Assembly: GCF_042652185.1 (NCBI RefSeq)
Contig: NZ_JBHSIX010000012.1
Length of the DNA: 64,000 bases
Reading direction: 5' to 3' (one strand)
DNA from: Actinacidiphila fildesensis
GTDB taxonomy: Bacteria > Actinomycetota > Actinomycetes > Streptomycetales > Streptomycetaceae
Shown: positions 48,220-56,620 of the stretch, piece after piece
Layout: each line of letters opens with the position of its first letter
Numbering within the stretch: position 1 is the first letter of the stretch
Notes under the pieces: model-generated
Database searches by the model: none
Told to the model about the DNA's origin: nothing
The model's input: only the letters and a program-made list of their open reading frames with translations
Made by a program: the position numbers and the translations under genes

Positions 48220-49509
48220 CTAGCGCACCTGGTTCGCCGCCGGGGCGGCCGGCGCGCACGGGAGTTCCATCGTCACCATGGTCGGGCCGCCCACCGGGCT
48301 GTTCACGGCCAGGACCCCGTCGAACGCGCCGAGCCGGCGTTCGATGCCCTGCAGACCGGTGCCGCGGGAGACATCGGCGCCGCCGCTGCCGTCGTCGGTG
48401 ACCGAGACCCGGAGCATGCCGTCCTCGTGCCGCAGATCGATCCAGATGCGCTCGGCGCCCGAGTGCTTGGCGGCGTTGGTGAGGAGCTCGGAGACGGTGA
48501 AGTAGGCGGCCGACTCCACCGGCGCCTCGAAGCGGCCGGCCAGGTCGACGTTGACGTCGGTCGGGATCGGGCCGCGCAGCGCCAGCGCCCTGACGGCGTC
48601 GCCGAGTCCGCGCTCCGCGAGGACCGGCGGGTGGATGCCGCGCACCAGGTCACGCAGTTCGGTGAGGGCGTCGGCGGAGGACTGGCGGGCCTCGGAGAGG
48701 ATCTTCCGGGCCTTCTCCGGGTTCTGCTCGAGGAGGTGCTCGACGATGCCGAGGTTCATGCCCATGGCGACGAGCCGGGCCTGGGCGCCGTCGTGCAGGT
48801 CCCGTTCGATGCGCCGGAGCTCGGCGGCGGAGCTGTCGACCGCGTCGGAGCGGGTCTCCGCCAGCCGGGCCACCCGCCGCTTGAGCGCCTCCTCCTGTGC
48901 CGCCGGGGTGGGGGCGAGGAAGGCCCGGGTGAGCAGGGCGTGGCGGTGCAGCAGCGTCGGGGAGAAGCGCAGACCGAGCAGGATCCAGACGGTGCCGAGC
49001 AGGGCGGCGAGGACGGCCGTCGTCTGGTCGGAGACCGGGATGAACGCGTACCAGTACGTCCCGCCCGCCGTCACGATCGGCCGCCACACGGAGGCGGCGA
49101 GCACCCAGCCGAAGGCGCCCTCCAGGAACAGCCCGGCCGTGAGGTACGCGAGGATCGCGCCCGCCGTCATGTCGACCAGCAGCCACTGCAGGTCACGCCA
49201 GGTGGCGGGGTCGGTCAGCACCCACTCCAGCCGCCGCCAGCTGCCGGCGATCCCCGGCCGGAACTCCGGTGCGGGGCGGTACGGGCGGGCGATCTCGACA
49301 CCCGACCAGCGCAGCGCCAGCTCCCGGCGGTGGTCGGCCCGGTCGCGCACCCTGGCGATCATCCACGGGGTGGTGAAGATGCCGACGCCGAGGCTGATGA
49401 AGGCGATCGACAGCACGGCGAACACGAAGAGGACGATCGACTCGACGAGGCCCAGTACTGCCAGGGCGAGCCCCCTGATACCTGCGAGTCCCGCGTTGCG
49501 GATGTTCAT
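48220..49509 (-). CDS. NarX/DesK-type sensor histidine kinase
   Basis: 429 residues. Several N-terminal membrane segments with an Actinobacteria-type sensor region (LALRWSGVEIARPYRP) precede the HisKA_3 dimerisation helix with phospho-acceptor His239 (RIERDLHDGAQARLVAMGM). The HATPase_c domain follows (SELLTNAAKHSG, DDGSGGADVSRGTGLQGIERRL). The start at 49509 has a strong GGGGAGGG; an ATG at 49548 is in frame with a poor site. It probably signals to the downstream NarL-type regulator and lies divergent to the MMPL transporter. Confidence 0.9.
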   Translation of the reverse strand: MNIRNAGLAGIRGLALAVLGLVESIVLFVFAVLSIAFISLGVGIFTTPWMIARVRDRADHRRELALRWSGVEIARPYRPAPEFRPGIAGSWRRLEWVLTDPATWRDLQWLLVDMTAGAILAYLTAGLFLEGAFGWVLAASVWRPIVTAGGTYWYAFIPVSDQTTAVLAALLGTVWILLGLRFSPTLLHRHALLTRAFLAPTPAAQEEALKRRVARLAETRSDAVDSSAAELRRIERDLHDGAQARLVAMGMNLGIVEHLLEQNPEKARKILSEARQSSADALTELRDLVRGIHPPVLAERGLGDAVRALALRGPIPTDVNVDLAGRFEAPVESAAYFTVSELLTNAAKHSGAERIWIDLRHEDGMLRVSVTDDGSGGADVSRGTGLQGIERRLGAFDGVLAVNSPVGGPTMVTMELPCAPAAPAANQVR

Positions 49510-49725
49510 GGCCGCCCTCCCCGTTCGGTCCACCGTCTGCGTCGCCATCTTGGCACCACCCAGTCTGCCGACGGCGTCCGCGCAGGTCACTGGCGGTGGC
49601 CCCCCAGGGGGGTGTACCTGGCGCCACCATCGCGACCGGGGGTCTGGACGGCTGGGGCCGGCAGCGCCGAATTCCTACCTTCAAGGGGTCGGAAAAATCT
49701 ACTGAATCCTTGGGGGAGCGACGAG

Positions 49726-51945
49726 ATGAAGGACAATCTCGCGGCACGGCTCGGTGCGTGGAGCGCCGGTCACCGCAAGACGGCGATCATCGGCTGGCTG
49801 CTGTTCGTGGTGGTGGCCTCGGTCATCGGCGGCATGGTCGGTACGACGCAGATGAAGTCGTACGAGAACGGCGCCGGCGATTCGGCCGCCGCCGACCGGA
49901 TCCTGGCGGAGCACGGCCTGGAGCACCCTGCCGGGGAGATGGTCCTGGTCCGCTCCGAGGGCCCGGGACAGTGGAAGGCGGCGGCGAAGGCGGTCGCCGA
50001 AGGGGTCGGCGCCACCGGCGAGGTCGGGACCGTACAGGCGGCGCTGCCGTCCCAGGACGGCCGTTCCGCGCTGATCCGCTTCGAGATGAAGGGCAAGCAG
50101 GAGGACGCGGGCGACCGCGTGCAGCCGGTGCTCGACGCCGTGCAGAAGGTCCGCGACGGCCATCAGGACGTCCTGATCGACGAGTTCGGGGACGCCAGCG
50201 CCGGCAAGTGGCTCGGCGACGTCATCACCAAGGACTTCGCGAAGGCCGAGTGGACGGCCGTCCCGCTCGCGCTCGGCATCCTGCTGGTCGCCTTCGGCGC
50301 CCTGGTCGCCGCGCTGCTGCCGGTCGGGCTCGCGGTCACCGCGTTCATCGGGGCCGGCGGCCTGCTGGCGCTCGGCAGCCACAAGCTGCACATCTTCGAA
50401 TCCACCAGCTCCGTGATGCTGCTGATGGGCCTGGCCGTCGGCGTCGACTACTGCCTGTTCTACCTGCGCCGCGAGCGGGACGAGCGGGCCACGGGACACG
50501 ACGCCGAGACCGCGCTGCGGATCGCCGCGGCCACCAGCGGCCGGGCGGTACTGGTCTCCGGGCTGACGGTCATGGTCGCGATGGCGGGCATGTTCCTGTC
50601 CGGCCTGCTGCTCTTCAAGGGCTTCGCGATGGCGACGATCCTCGTCGTGTTCACCGCGATGCTCGGCTCGGTGACGGTACTGCCCGCCCTGCTGTCACTG
50701 CTCGGCGACCGGGTCGAGCGGGGCCGGCTGCCGCGCTTCGGCCGCGCGTCCCGGGCCCGCCGTGCCCACAGGAGCCGGCATCCCGCGGGCCGTATCTCCG
50801 GCGCCGTGCTGCGGCCCGTCATCGCCCGGCCCAAGATCTTCGCGGTGCTGGGCGCCGGAGTGCTGCTGGCGCTGGCCGTCCCCGCGCTGGGGATGCACAC
50901 CGAGTCGCTGGGCATGGACAAGCAACTGCCGGCCGACGCCCCGCTGCGCACCGCCTTCGAGCAGATCACCACGGACTTCCCCGGCGGTCCCGCACCGGCC
51001 AGGATCGTCGTGCAGGCCCCGGACATCGAGGCGCCCGGCGTCAAGGCCGCGATCGCCGGCTTCACGGCGAAGGCCGCCGCGTCGGACGAGTTCGGCAAGG
51101 GCGTCACCACCGCGGTCCACGCGGAGCAGGACATCGCGGTGATCGAGGTGCCGCTCGCGGGGAACGGCAGCGACGCCGTCTCCGAGCACGCCCTGGCCAC
51201 CCTGCGCGACGACCTGGTGCCGCACACCCTGGGCCCGGTCGCCGAGCACGCCTACGTCACGGGTGATCTGGCCGGTTCCGTCGACTTCAACGGCCAGCTG
51301 AAGAGCGGCATCGTCCCGGTCTTCGTCTTCATCATGGGCGTGACGTTCCTGCTGATGCTGTTCAGCTTCCGCTCGGTGACGGTGGCGGTCACCTCCATCC
51401 TCCTCAACCTGCTGTCGGTGGGCGCCGCGTTCGGTGTCATGACCGCGGTCTTCCAGCACGGCTGGGGCGCGTCCCTGGTCGGCACGGAATCGGTGGGCGC
51501 GATCGAGGGCTGGATGCCGCTGTTCGTCCTGGTGGTCCTGTTCGGCCTGTCGATGGACTACCACGTGTTCGTCGTGTCCCGGATCCGCGAGGCCCGCGAC
51601 CGGGGGATGAGCACCACCGAGGCGGTCCGCGACGGGGTGCGCTCCACGGCGGGCGCGGTCACCAGCGCCGCCGCGATCATGGTCGCGATCTTCGCGGTCT
51701 TCGCCACGCTGTCGATGCAGGACATGAAGCAGATGGGCGTCGGCCTGGCCGTGGCGGTGTTCCTGGACGCCACCGTGGTGCGGGTGCTGTTGCTCCCGTC
51801 GGTGATGGTCCTGCTCGGCGAGCGCAACTGGTACCTGCCGCGGTGGCTGGGCCGGCTGCCGAAGATGTCCCATGGCGAGGAGGCCGTCCCGGCCCCGCCC
51901 GCCCGGGACGCGTACGCCGCGGGCGCGCCCACCGGCGTCCGCTGA
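49726..51945 (+). CDS. MMPL/RND-family transporter
   Basis: 739 residues, 11-12 transmembrane segments in two six-helix halves, each after a large extracytoplasmic domain. SSVMLLMGLAVGVDYCLFYLRRERDER and the later VVLFGLSMDYHVFVVSRIREARDRG are the proton-relay and MMPL signatures (the DY pairs). It should export lipids, siderophores or antibiotics with proton drive. GGGGGAG lies 7 nt upstream of the ATG. Its gene is divergent from the histidine kinase, a frequent arrangement for kinase-controlled exporters. Confidence 0.93.
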   Translation: MKDNLAARLGAWSAGHRKTAIIGWLLFVVVASVIGGMVGTTQMKSYENGAGDSAAADRILAEHGLEHPAGEMVLVRSEGPGQWKAAAKAVAEGVGATGEVGTVQAALPSQDGRSALIRFEMKGKQEDAGDRVQPVLDAVQKVRDGHQDVLIDEFGDASAGKWLGDVITKDFAKAEWTAVPLALGILLVAFGALVAALLPVGLAVTAFIGAGGLLALGSHKLHIFESTSSVMLLMGLAVGVDYCLFYLRRERDERATGHDAETALRIAAATSGRAVLVSGLTVMVAMAGMFLSGLLLFKGFAMATILVVFTAMLGSVTVLPALLSLLGDRVERGRLPRFGRASRARRAHRSRHPAGRISGAVLRPVIARPKIFAVLGAGVLLALAVPALGMHTESLGMDKQLPADAPLRTAFEQITTDFPGGPAPARIVVQAPDIEAPGVKAAIAGFTAKAAASDEFGKGVTTAVHAEQDIAVIEVPLAGNGSDAVSEHALATLRDDLVPHTLGPVAEHAYVTGDLAGSVDFNGQLKSGIVPVFVFIMGVTFLLMLFSFRSVTVAVTSILLNLLSVGAAFGVMTAVFQHGWGASLVGTESVGAIEGWMPLFVLVVLFGLSMDYHVFVVSRIREARDRGMSTTEAVRDGVRSTAGAVTSAAAIMVAIFAVFATLSMQDMKQMGVGLAVAVFLDATVVRVLLLPSVMVLLGERNWYLPRWLGRLPKMSHGEEAVPAPPARDAYAAGAPTGVR

Positions 51946-51962
51946 GCACCACCGGCGACAGC

Positions 51963-52009
51963 ACAACGGCTGAGGGGCCCGTCGACTCGACGGGCCCCTC
52001 AGCCGTTGT
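51963..52009. terminator. Very strong bidirectional terminator
   Basis: Two perfectly complementary 23-nt arms (51963-51985 and 51987-52009, beginning ACAACGGCTGAGGGG) are separated by a single base. It lies between the convergent MMPL and glnII genes. Confidence 0.9.
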
Positions 52010-52026
52010 CATGCAGCGGTGAAAGC

Positions 52027-53046
52027 TCAGACCTGGCCGGCCTTCTCCAGCGCGGTGCAGCAGGTCTCGACGATGAGGCGGGTCACGACGTACGGGTCGA
52101 CGTTCGCGTTCGGACGCCGGTCCTCGATGTAGCCCTTCTGCTCGACCTCGACCTGCCACGGGATGCGGACCGAGGCGCCGCGGTCGGAGACGCCGTAGCT
52201 GTACTCGTTCCACGGGGCGGTCTCGTGCAGACCGGTCAGGCGCTCGTCGATGCCGGCGCCGTAGTTCTTGACGTGGTCGAGCGGCTTGCTGCCCTCACCG
52301 AGGGACTCGCAGGCGGTGATGATCGCCTCGTAGCCCTCGCGCATGGCCTTGGTGGAGAAGTTGGTGTGCGCGCCCGCGCCGTTCCAGTCGCCCTTGACCG
52401 GCTTCGGGTCGAGGGTGGCGGAGACGTTGAAGTCCTCGGCGGTGCGGTACAGCAGCCAGCGCGCGATCCACAGCTGGTCGGAGACCTCCAGCGGCGAGAC
52501 CGGGCCGACCTGGAACTCCCACTGGCCGGGCATGACCTCGGCGTTGATGCCGGAGATCGCCAGGCCCGCGGTGAGACAGTTCTCCAGGTGCTTCTCGACG
52601 ATGTCGCGGCCGAAGATCTCGTCGGAGCCGACACCGCAGTAGTAGCCGCCCTGCGCGGCGGGGAAGCCGGCGACGGGGAAGCCGAGCGGCCGGGCGCCGT
52701 CGAAGAAGGTGTACTCCTGCTCGATGCCGAAGATCGGCTCCTGGCCGGCGAACTGCTCGGCGATCGGGGTGAGCAGCGCACGGGTGTTGCTCTCGTGCGG
52801 CGTCATGTCGGTGTTGAGCACCTCGCACATGACGAGGACGTCGGCGCCGCCGCGGATCGGGTCCGGGCAGGAGAACACCGGCTTGAGCACGCGGTCCGAT
52901 GCGTGACCCACGGCCTGGTTGGTGCTGGAACCGTCGAAGCCCCAGGTCGGGAGCTCGGCGCCGTCGGCCAGGATCCTCGTCTTGGAGCGAAGCTTGGCGG
53001 TCGGCGAGGTGCCGTCGATCCAGATGTACTCAGCCTTGTAGGTCAC
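52027..53046 (-). CDS. glnII: Glutamine synthetase type II (eukaryote-like)
   Basis: 339 residues, the short GSII form. The N-terminal beta-grasp has LPTWGFDGSSTNQA, the core shows FGIEQEYTFFDGARPLGFP, PGQWEFQVGP, GAGAHTNFSTKAMREGY, and RGASVRIPWQVEVEQKGYIEDRRPNANVDPY with the glutamate and ATP ligands. It forms glutamine from glutamate, ammonia and ATP, and unlike GSI is not adenylylated. The GTG start has AAAGGA upstream. A row of GlnR-like half-sites lies about 125 bp upstream. Confidence 0.95.
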   Translation of the reverse strand: MTYKAEYIWIDGTSPTAKLRSKTRILADGAELPTWGFDGSSTNQAVGHASDRVLKPVFSCPDPIRGGADVLVMCEVLNTDMTPHESNTRALLTPIAEQFAGQEPIFGIEQEYTFFDGARPLGFPVAGFPAAQGGYYCGVGSDEIFGRDIVEKHLENCLTAGLAISGINAEVMPGQWEFQVGPVSPLEVSDQLWIARWLLYRTAEDFNVSATLDPKPVKGDWNGAGAHTNFSTKAMREGYEAIITACESLGEGSKPLDHVKNYGAGIDERLTGLHETAPWNEYSYGVSDRGASVRIPWQVEVEQKGYIEDRRPNANVDPYVVTRLIVETCCTALEKAGQV

Positions 53047-53168
53047 GGGGCGCCATCCTTTAACAAGCCACTGTCTTCGCGGGTGCAGTAGTGCACTGAA
53101 ACGAGGGGTGTCGGCCGAGCGCCGTTGATCGAGCCGGTGGCAGCATGGCAAGAACGTTTTTCCCGGCT

Positions 53169-53196
53169 GTGTCCCTTGTGTTAACCCCGTGTGAAC
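53169..53196 (-). promoter_or_regulatory. Candidate GlnR boxes upstream of glnII
   Basis: On the minus strand TTCAC-N6-TTAAC-N6-GACAC gives three half-sites at exact 11-bp spacing, close to the GlnR pattern (gTnAC-n6-GaAAC). They lie 123-150 bp upstream of the glnII start and overlap the 3' end and stop codon of the rhomboid-like gene. Confidence 0.55.
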
Positions 53197-53828
53197 GCAC
53201 CGTTGTGACCTGCGCCCAGACCGAGCAGCACTGCTGCCAGATGCCCGGCGTCGGTGAACGTACGCCCCTCCCGCACCAGGGGTCGCACGACGAGCCCCAG
53301 GACGCCGGCCGCCGCCACCGCCCGTGCGGCGCGGTGCGGGAGCGAGGCGGCGGCGGCCCCGAGCACCGCGTTCAGGCCGTAGCTGGCTCCGACGTCCACC
53401 GCCGACCGCGTCTCCTTCGAGGCGTCCGTGGCGCGGAGGCCGCCGTATACCAACAGGCTCGCCCCGAGGTGGCCGAACGCGAACACCGCGGCCGTCCGGC
53501 GCGATCCCCAGACGGTCTCGGCCCCGCCGAGAATGCCCAACAGTATTGCCCCGTGCGCCGGATCGAGGGGCTCTTCCACGAGAAACGCGCTGGTCAGAAG
53601 GGTGTGCCAGCGACCGGCCCGCAGGTTGTCGACATTGGTGGAGTGCGCGCGCAGCACCGCCTGGCGGTCCGCCTCCGGCAACGGGCGCAGCGCGTACGCC
53701 CCGGACTGCACGGCGGCCACATAGGCCGAGGACGCCCAAGGCGCCCTGCGGGCGAGGGCGAGCGGCCGGGCGCCGGGGCGGCCTCCAGAGGTTCCGAGGC
53801 GGCGTCCGGGGAGATCAAAGGTGGGCAT
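53181..53828 (-). CDS. Rhomboid-like membrane protein
   Basis: 215 residues with about five to six hydrophobic segments. FGHLGASLLVYGG, DVGASYGLNAVLGA (a Ser in the position of the rhomboid GxSx nucleophile) and DAGHLAAVLLGLGAGH (late His) match the actinobacterial rhomboid-like family (PF20401 type). Whether it is a protease is uncertain because the nucleophile motif is GASY rather than GxSG. It ends inside the glnII control region. Confidence 0.7.
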   Translation of the reverse strand: MPTFDLPGRRLGTSGGRPGARPLALARRAPWASSAYVAAVQSGAYALRPLPEADRQAVLRAHSTNVDNLRAGRWHTLLTSAFLVEEPLDPAHGAILLGILGGAETVWGSRRTAAVFAFGHLGASLLVYGGLRATDASKETRSAVDVGASYGLNAVLGAAAASLPHRAARAVAAAGVLGLVVRPLVREGRTFTDAGHLAAVLLGLGAGHNGAFTRG

Positions 53829-53858
53829 CGGTCCATCATCACTGAGTACGCTGCCGAC

Positions 53859-54218
53859 ATGCCGCACATAGCCGTGGACTACTCCGCCACCCTCACCGAC
53901 ACCTTCGACCGCCAGGGCTTCGCACAGGCCCTGCACCCGCTGGTCGCCAAGATCGCGGACGCGCAGGTGTCCGGCTGCAAGACCCGCTTCCGCCCGCTGG
54001 ACGAGATCGTCATCTCGGACGGCGGGACCGCCGAGGCGATGATCCACATCCAGGTCGCGCTGCTGGACGGCCGCACCCCCGAGACGAAGCTGGAGCTGAG
54101 CACCGCGGTGCTCGCCCTCGCCCGCGAGCACACCGCCGCGACGCCCGGCCTGACCGTCCACAGCTCCGTCGAGATCCGTGACCTCGACCGCGCGAGCTAC
54201 CAGCGGCACTCCTCATGA
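53859..54218 (+). CDS. 5-carboxymethyl-2-hydroxymuconate isomerase-like protein (tautomerase superfamily)
   Basis: 119 residues with Pro immediately after the initiator Met (PHIAVDYSA), the catalytic base of the tautomerase superfamily. It has CHMI-type spacing (CKTRFRPLDEIVISDG, HIQVALLDGRTPETKLELS). In degradation of homoprotocatechuate the family isomerises muconate intermediates, but no other gene of that pathway is nearby, so the real substrate is open. It overlaps the downstream oxidoreductase start by 4 bp (ATGA). Confidence 0.85.
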   Translation: MPHIAVDYSATLTDTFDRQGFAQALHPLVAKIADAQVSGCKTRFRPLDEIVISDGGTAEAMIHIQVALLDGRTPETKLELSTAVLALAREHTAATPGLTVHSSVEIRDLDRASYQRHSS

Positions 54219-55102
54219 CGTTCCGCGTCGGCCTGCTCGGCACCGGCCCCTGGGCGGAGATCGCCCACGCGCCCGCCCTGAGCGGCCACCCCGGGGTCGA
54301 GTTCACCGGCGTATGGGGCCGCAGGCCGGAGGCCGCGGCTGACCTGGCGGCGCGCTTCGACACCCGCGCCTATGACGACGTGGACGCCCTGATCGCGGAC
54401 GTGGACGCCGTCGCGATCGCGCTGCCCCCGGACGTCCAGGCCCCGCTGGCCGCCCGCGCCGCCGCGGCCGGCCGCCATCTGCTGCTCGACAAGCCGCTCG
54501 CGGCGACCGTCGGTGAAGCACGCGCGGTCGTCGAGGCCGCCGAGGCGTCCGGCGTCGCGTCCGTCGTCCTCTTCACCGTCCGCTTCGACCGGACGACGGG
54601 GGAGTGGGTCGACGAGCAGGCCGCCGCGGGCGGCTGGTTCACCGGCCGCGCCGACTGGCTCGGCTCGGTCTTCGCCGGCGGCGACAGCCCGTTCGCGGCC
54701 TCCCCGTGGCGCCGCGAGAAGGGCGCGCTGTGGGACGTCGGACCGCATGCCCTGTCCGTGCTCCTGCCGGTGTTCGGCGACGTCACCGATGTCGCGGCCG
54801 TCAGCGGCAGCGGCGACACCGTCCATCTGGCGCTGCGCCACGCGGGCGGGGCGGCCAGCACCGCCACCCTCAGCCTGACCGCACCGGAACCGGCCGCCGG
54901 AGTCACCGTCGAACTGCGCGGTGAGCGCGGTGTGCTCACGCTCCCCGAACTCGGCGAGGGAGCGGTGGAGGCGCTGCACCACGCCATCGACGCCCTGATC
55001 ACCGCCGCCCGCACCGGACAACCGCACCCCTGCGACGCGCGCTTCGCGCTGCGCGTCACCGAGACGCTCGCCGCGGTGGAGGAAGCCCTCGCCAAGCGCT
55101 GA
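54215..55102 (+). CDS. Gfo/Idh/MocA-family NAD(P)-dependent oxidoreductase
   Basis: 295 residues. The N-terminal Rossmann fold has VGLLGTGPWAEIAHAPAL, the nucleotide-binding ADVDAVAIALPPDVQAPLAARAAAAGRHLLLDKPLA stretch with the catalytic Lys-Pro, and a C-terminal Gfo/Idh substrate domain including KGALWDVGPHALSVL. Sugars or inositols are typical substrates. Overlap with the CHMI-like gene indicates coexpression, an unusual pairing. Confidence 0.88.
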   Translation: MTFRVGLLGTGPWAEIAHAPALSGHPGVEFTGVWGRRPEAAADLAARFDTRAYDDVDALIADVDAVAIALPPDVQAPLAARAAAAGRHLLLDKPLAATVGEARAVVEAAEASGVASVVLFTVRFDRTTGEWVDEQAAAGGWFTGRADWLGSVFAGGDSPFAASPWRREKGALWDVGPHALSVLLPVFGDVTDVAAVSGSGDTVHLALRHAGGAASTATLSLTAPEPAAGVTVELRGERGVLTLPELGEGAVEALHHAIDALITAARTGQPHPCDARFALRVTETLAAVEEALAKR

Positions 55103-55112
55103 CGGACCGGAA

Positions 55113-55141
55113 GCCGGGCGGGTCGGAGCAACCCGCCCGGC
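55113..55141 (+). terminator. Terminator after the oxidoreductase gene
   Basis: Arms GCCGGGCGGGT and ACCCGCCCGGC (perfect 11 bp) with a 7-nt loop, 10 nt past the stop. Confidence 0.8.
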
Positions 55142-55198
55142 ACCGACCTTCGGCCTACGCCCTAGCCGTCCGCCGCCCGCGTGTCTATCGTCGAAGAC

Positions 55199-55630
55199 AT
55201 GGCTGCGGACTGGTGGTCGATCGAGATCCTCAACGCCAGGACCTCCGCCGCACAGTGGCGCGATGCCCATGCGGAGTCGCTCATTGAATCGGCGGTCACC
55301 AACGGCGCGTTGAGCTGGGAGTGGCATGCCCACTCCTGGGGCGTCGTGCTCGAGGTCCGTTTCCGCGAGGAATGGCAGTGGGAGGCCTGGCGCCAACTGC
55401 CCGGCACGCTGGCCGCGCTCGACGCCGCGCCCGACCCGGTCAACGGCCTCCTGGTGCACCGCGGACACGGTGGTGCGTCCGGCGACCGCTCGCCGCGCCG
55501 GCCCCGCATCACCCCGAGCGCCGGAGCCGTCGTACTGCCGGAACCCGAGGCCGCCGACCTCGCCCCGGAGCCGCTGTACAACGCCGCCCAGCCCGCCGGC
55601 GGACTCTTCGTGGCGGCGTCCCGGTCCTAG
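55199..55630 (+). CDS. Hypothetical protein, conserved-looking, function unknown
   Basis: 143 residues from the ATG at 55199 (a GTG at 55181 is in frame). The first about 90 residues look folded, with many Trp and acidic residues (ADWWSIEILN, SWEWHAHSWGVVLEVRF, EEWQWEAWRQLPG). The rest is Pro/Ala-rich. No motif or membrane segment is recognisable. It is followed 16 bp later by the MITE-like element, and downstream is the haemoglobin gene on the other strand. Confidence 0.65.
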   Translation: MAADWWSIEILNARTSAAQWRDAHAESLIESAVTNGALSWEWHAHSWGVVLEVRFREEWQWEAWRQLPGTLAALDAAPDPVNGLLVHRGHGGASGDRSPRRPRITPSAGAVVLPEPEAADLAPEPLYNAAQPAGGLFVAASRS

Positions 55631-55646
55631 GTTCTGCCGGCCGCGG

Positions 55647-55827
55647 CTAGGGCGTGTTTCGAAAGGAGCGCCGTTCGCCCGGAGGGCGTGGCCCACGGCG
55701 TCTGGTGCGTGCGCTCGCAAGGCGGAGGGTCGTCCTTGTACTGGACGTACGTGGACGAGCCCGACAACGCCGCGAGGGCGCGTGCCAGGCGTCGTGGGCC
55801 AGGCGGGACTTTCGCAACACGGCCTAG
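55647..55827. mobile_element. MITE-like element flanked by CTAG
   Basis: A 173-bp core (55651-55823) is bounded by CTAG on both sides, consistent with a 4-bp target duplication as in IS5-type transposition. Terminal inverted repeats are GGCGTGTTTCGAAAG on the left and CTTTCGCAACACGGC on the right (13 of 15 complementary). There is no transposase frame inside. The right CTAG contains the TAG stop of the haemoglobin gene. A related solo end is at 46384-46435. Confidence 0.8.
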
Positions 55828-56309
55828 TGCTTCTTCAGGCCGTCCCAGCCCCACTGCGGCACCGGACCCGGGTTGCCCGGCTCGACGCCCGGCTGTGAGA
55901 CCGACCGCGCGATCCGCGTCCCCCACTCGATGTACTCGGCGAAGCGCTGCTGCAGCAGCTCGTCGTCGGGCAGTTCCTTCGCGGCCGTGGCGATCATCAA
56001 CTCGGCCCAACGGGCGCGCTGTTCCTCCGTGATGGACAGCCCCAGGTGGTTGCGGATCAGACCGGGGTGGCCGCCCAGCTCGGCGGTGTAGCCGGCCGGG
56101 CCGCCGAAGACCTCGGACATCCACACCGCGACATGCTCGACGTGCGTCGGGGTGAAGTGCGCGAAGACCGGGGCGAGCAGCGGATCGGCGCGTACCACCA
56201 CGTAGAAGGACTCGGTCAGCCTGCGCAGGCCGTCGATACCGCCCAGCGCCTCGTAGAAACTGCCGCGCTCCGCGCCCTCGCCGCCGGTCGCGGCCGGCTG
56301 GGCGCTCAT
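55824..56309 (-). CDS. Group II truncated haemoglobin
   Basis: 161 residues. The globin core has FYEALGGIDGLRRLTESFYVVVRADPLLAPVF, FTPTHVEHVAVWMSEVFGGPAGYTAELGGHPGLIRNHLGL (with the proximal His in this stretch) and the WGWDG tail typical of group II. It should bind O2 or NO and serve in NO or peroxide detoxification. The start overlaps the monooxygenase stop by 4 bp. The stop TAG lies in the CTAG that borders the MITE-like element. Confidence 0.9.
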   Translation of the reverse strand: MSAQPAATGGEGAERGSFYEALGGIDGLRRLTESFYVVVRADPLLAPVFAHFTPTHVEHVAVWMSEVFGGPAGYTAELGGHPGLIRNHLGLSITEEQRARWAELMIATAAKELPDDELLQQRFAEYIEWGTRIARSVSQPGVEPGNPGPVPQWGWDGLKKH

Positions 56310-56620
56310 GCCCGGTCCCCGGAGATCACGGAGGTGCGCTCGTAGTGCTTCATCTCCTCGATGTCGCCGATGTACGGGCGGATCGCGGCCAGGAACGGCG
56401 GGAACTGCGGCCCACCGCGAAAGCCCTGCTCATGGGCCTCCACCGAGGTCCATTCGATACGGAGGATGTAGCGGTCGGGCTCCTCGACGCCGTGCGAGAG
56501 CTCGTAGCCCAGACACTGCGGCGCGAGGTCCAGCTGCTCGGCGGCGGTCGCGTAGGCCTTCTCGAATTCGGGACGGCGGCCCGGGTCGGTGATGCGGTAG
56601 CGGATGTATTCGACGGTCAT
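56306..56620 (-). CDS. Antibiotic-biosynthesis-monooxygenase (ABM) fold protein coupled to the haemoglobin
   Basis: 104 residues, one ferredoxin-like ABM domain (VEYIRYRITDPGRRPEFEKAYATAA, DRYILRIEWTSVEAHEQGF). Members include haem-degrading and quinone-forming monooxygenases. It is translationally coupled to the truncated haemoglobin (56306-56309 overlap), a pairing seen in other bacteria, suggesting a shared redox or NO-related role. No haem-ligand residue is obvious. Confidence 0.8.
   Translation of the reverse strand: MTVEYIRYRITDPGRRPEFEKAYATAAEQLDLAPQCLGYELSHGVEEPDRYILRIEWTSVEAHEQGFRGGPQFPPFLAAIRPYIGDIEEMKHYERTSVISGDRA

Noticed and set aside
48121..49725. Long extension of the MMPL transporter frame to the left
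   Set aside because: It runs antisense through the histidine kinase; the ATG at 49726 has an excellent Shine-Dalgarno and matches the family N-terminus.
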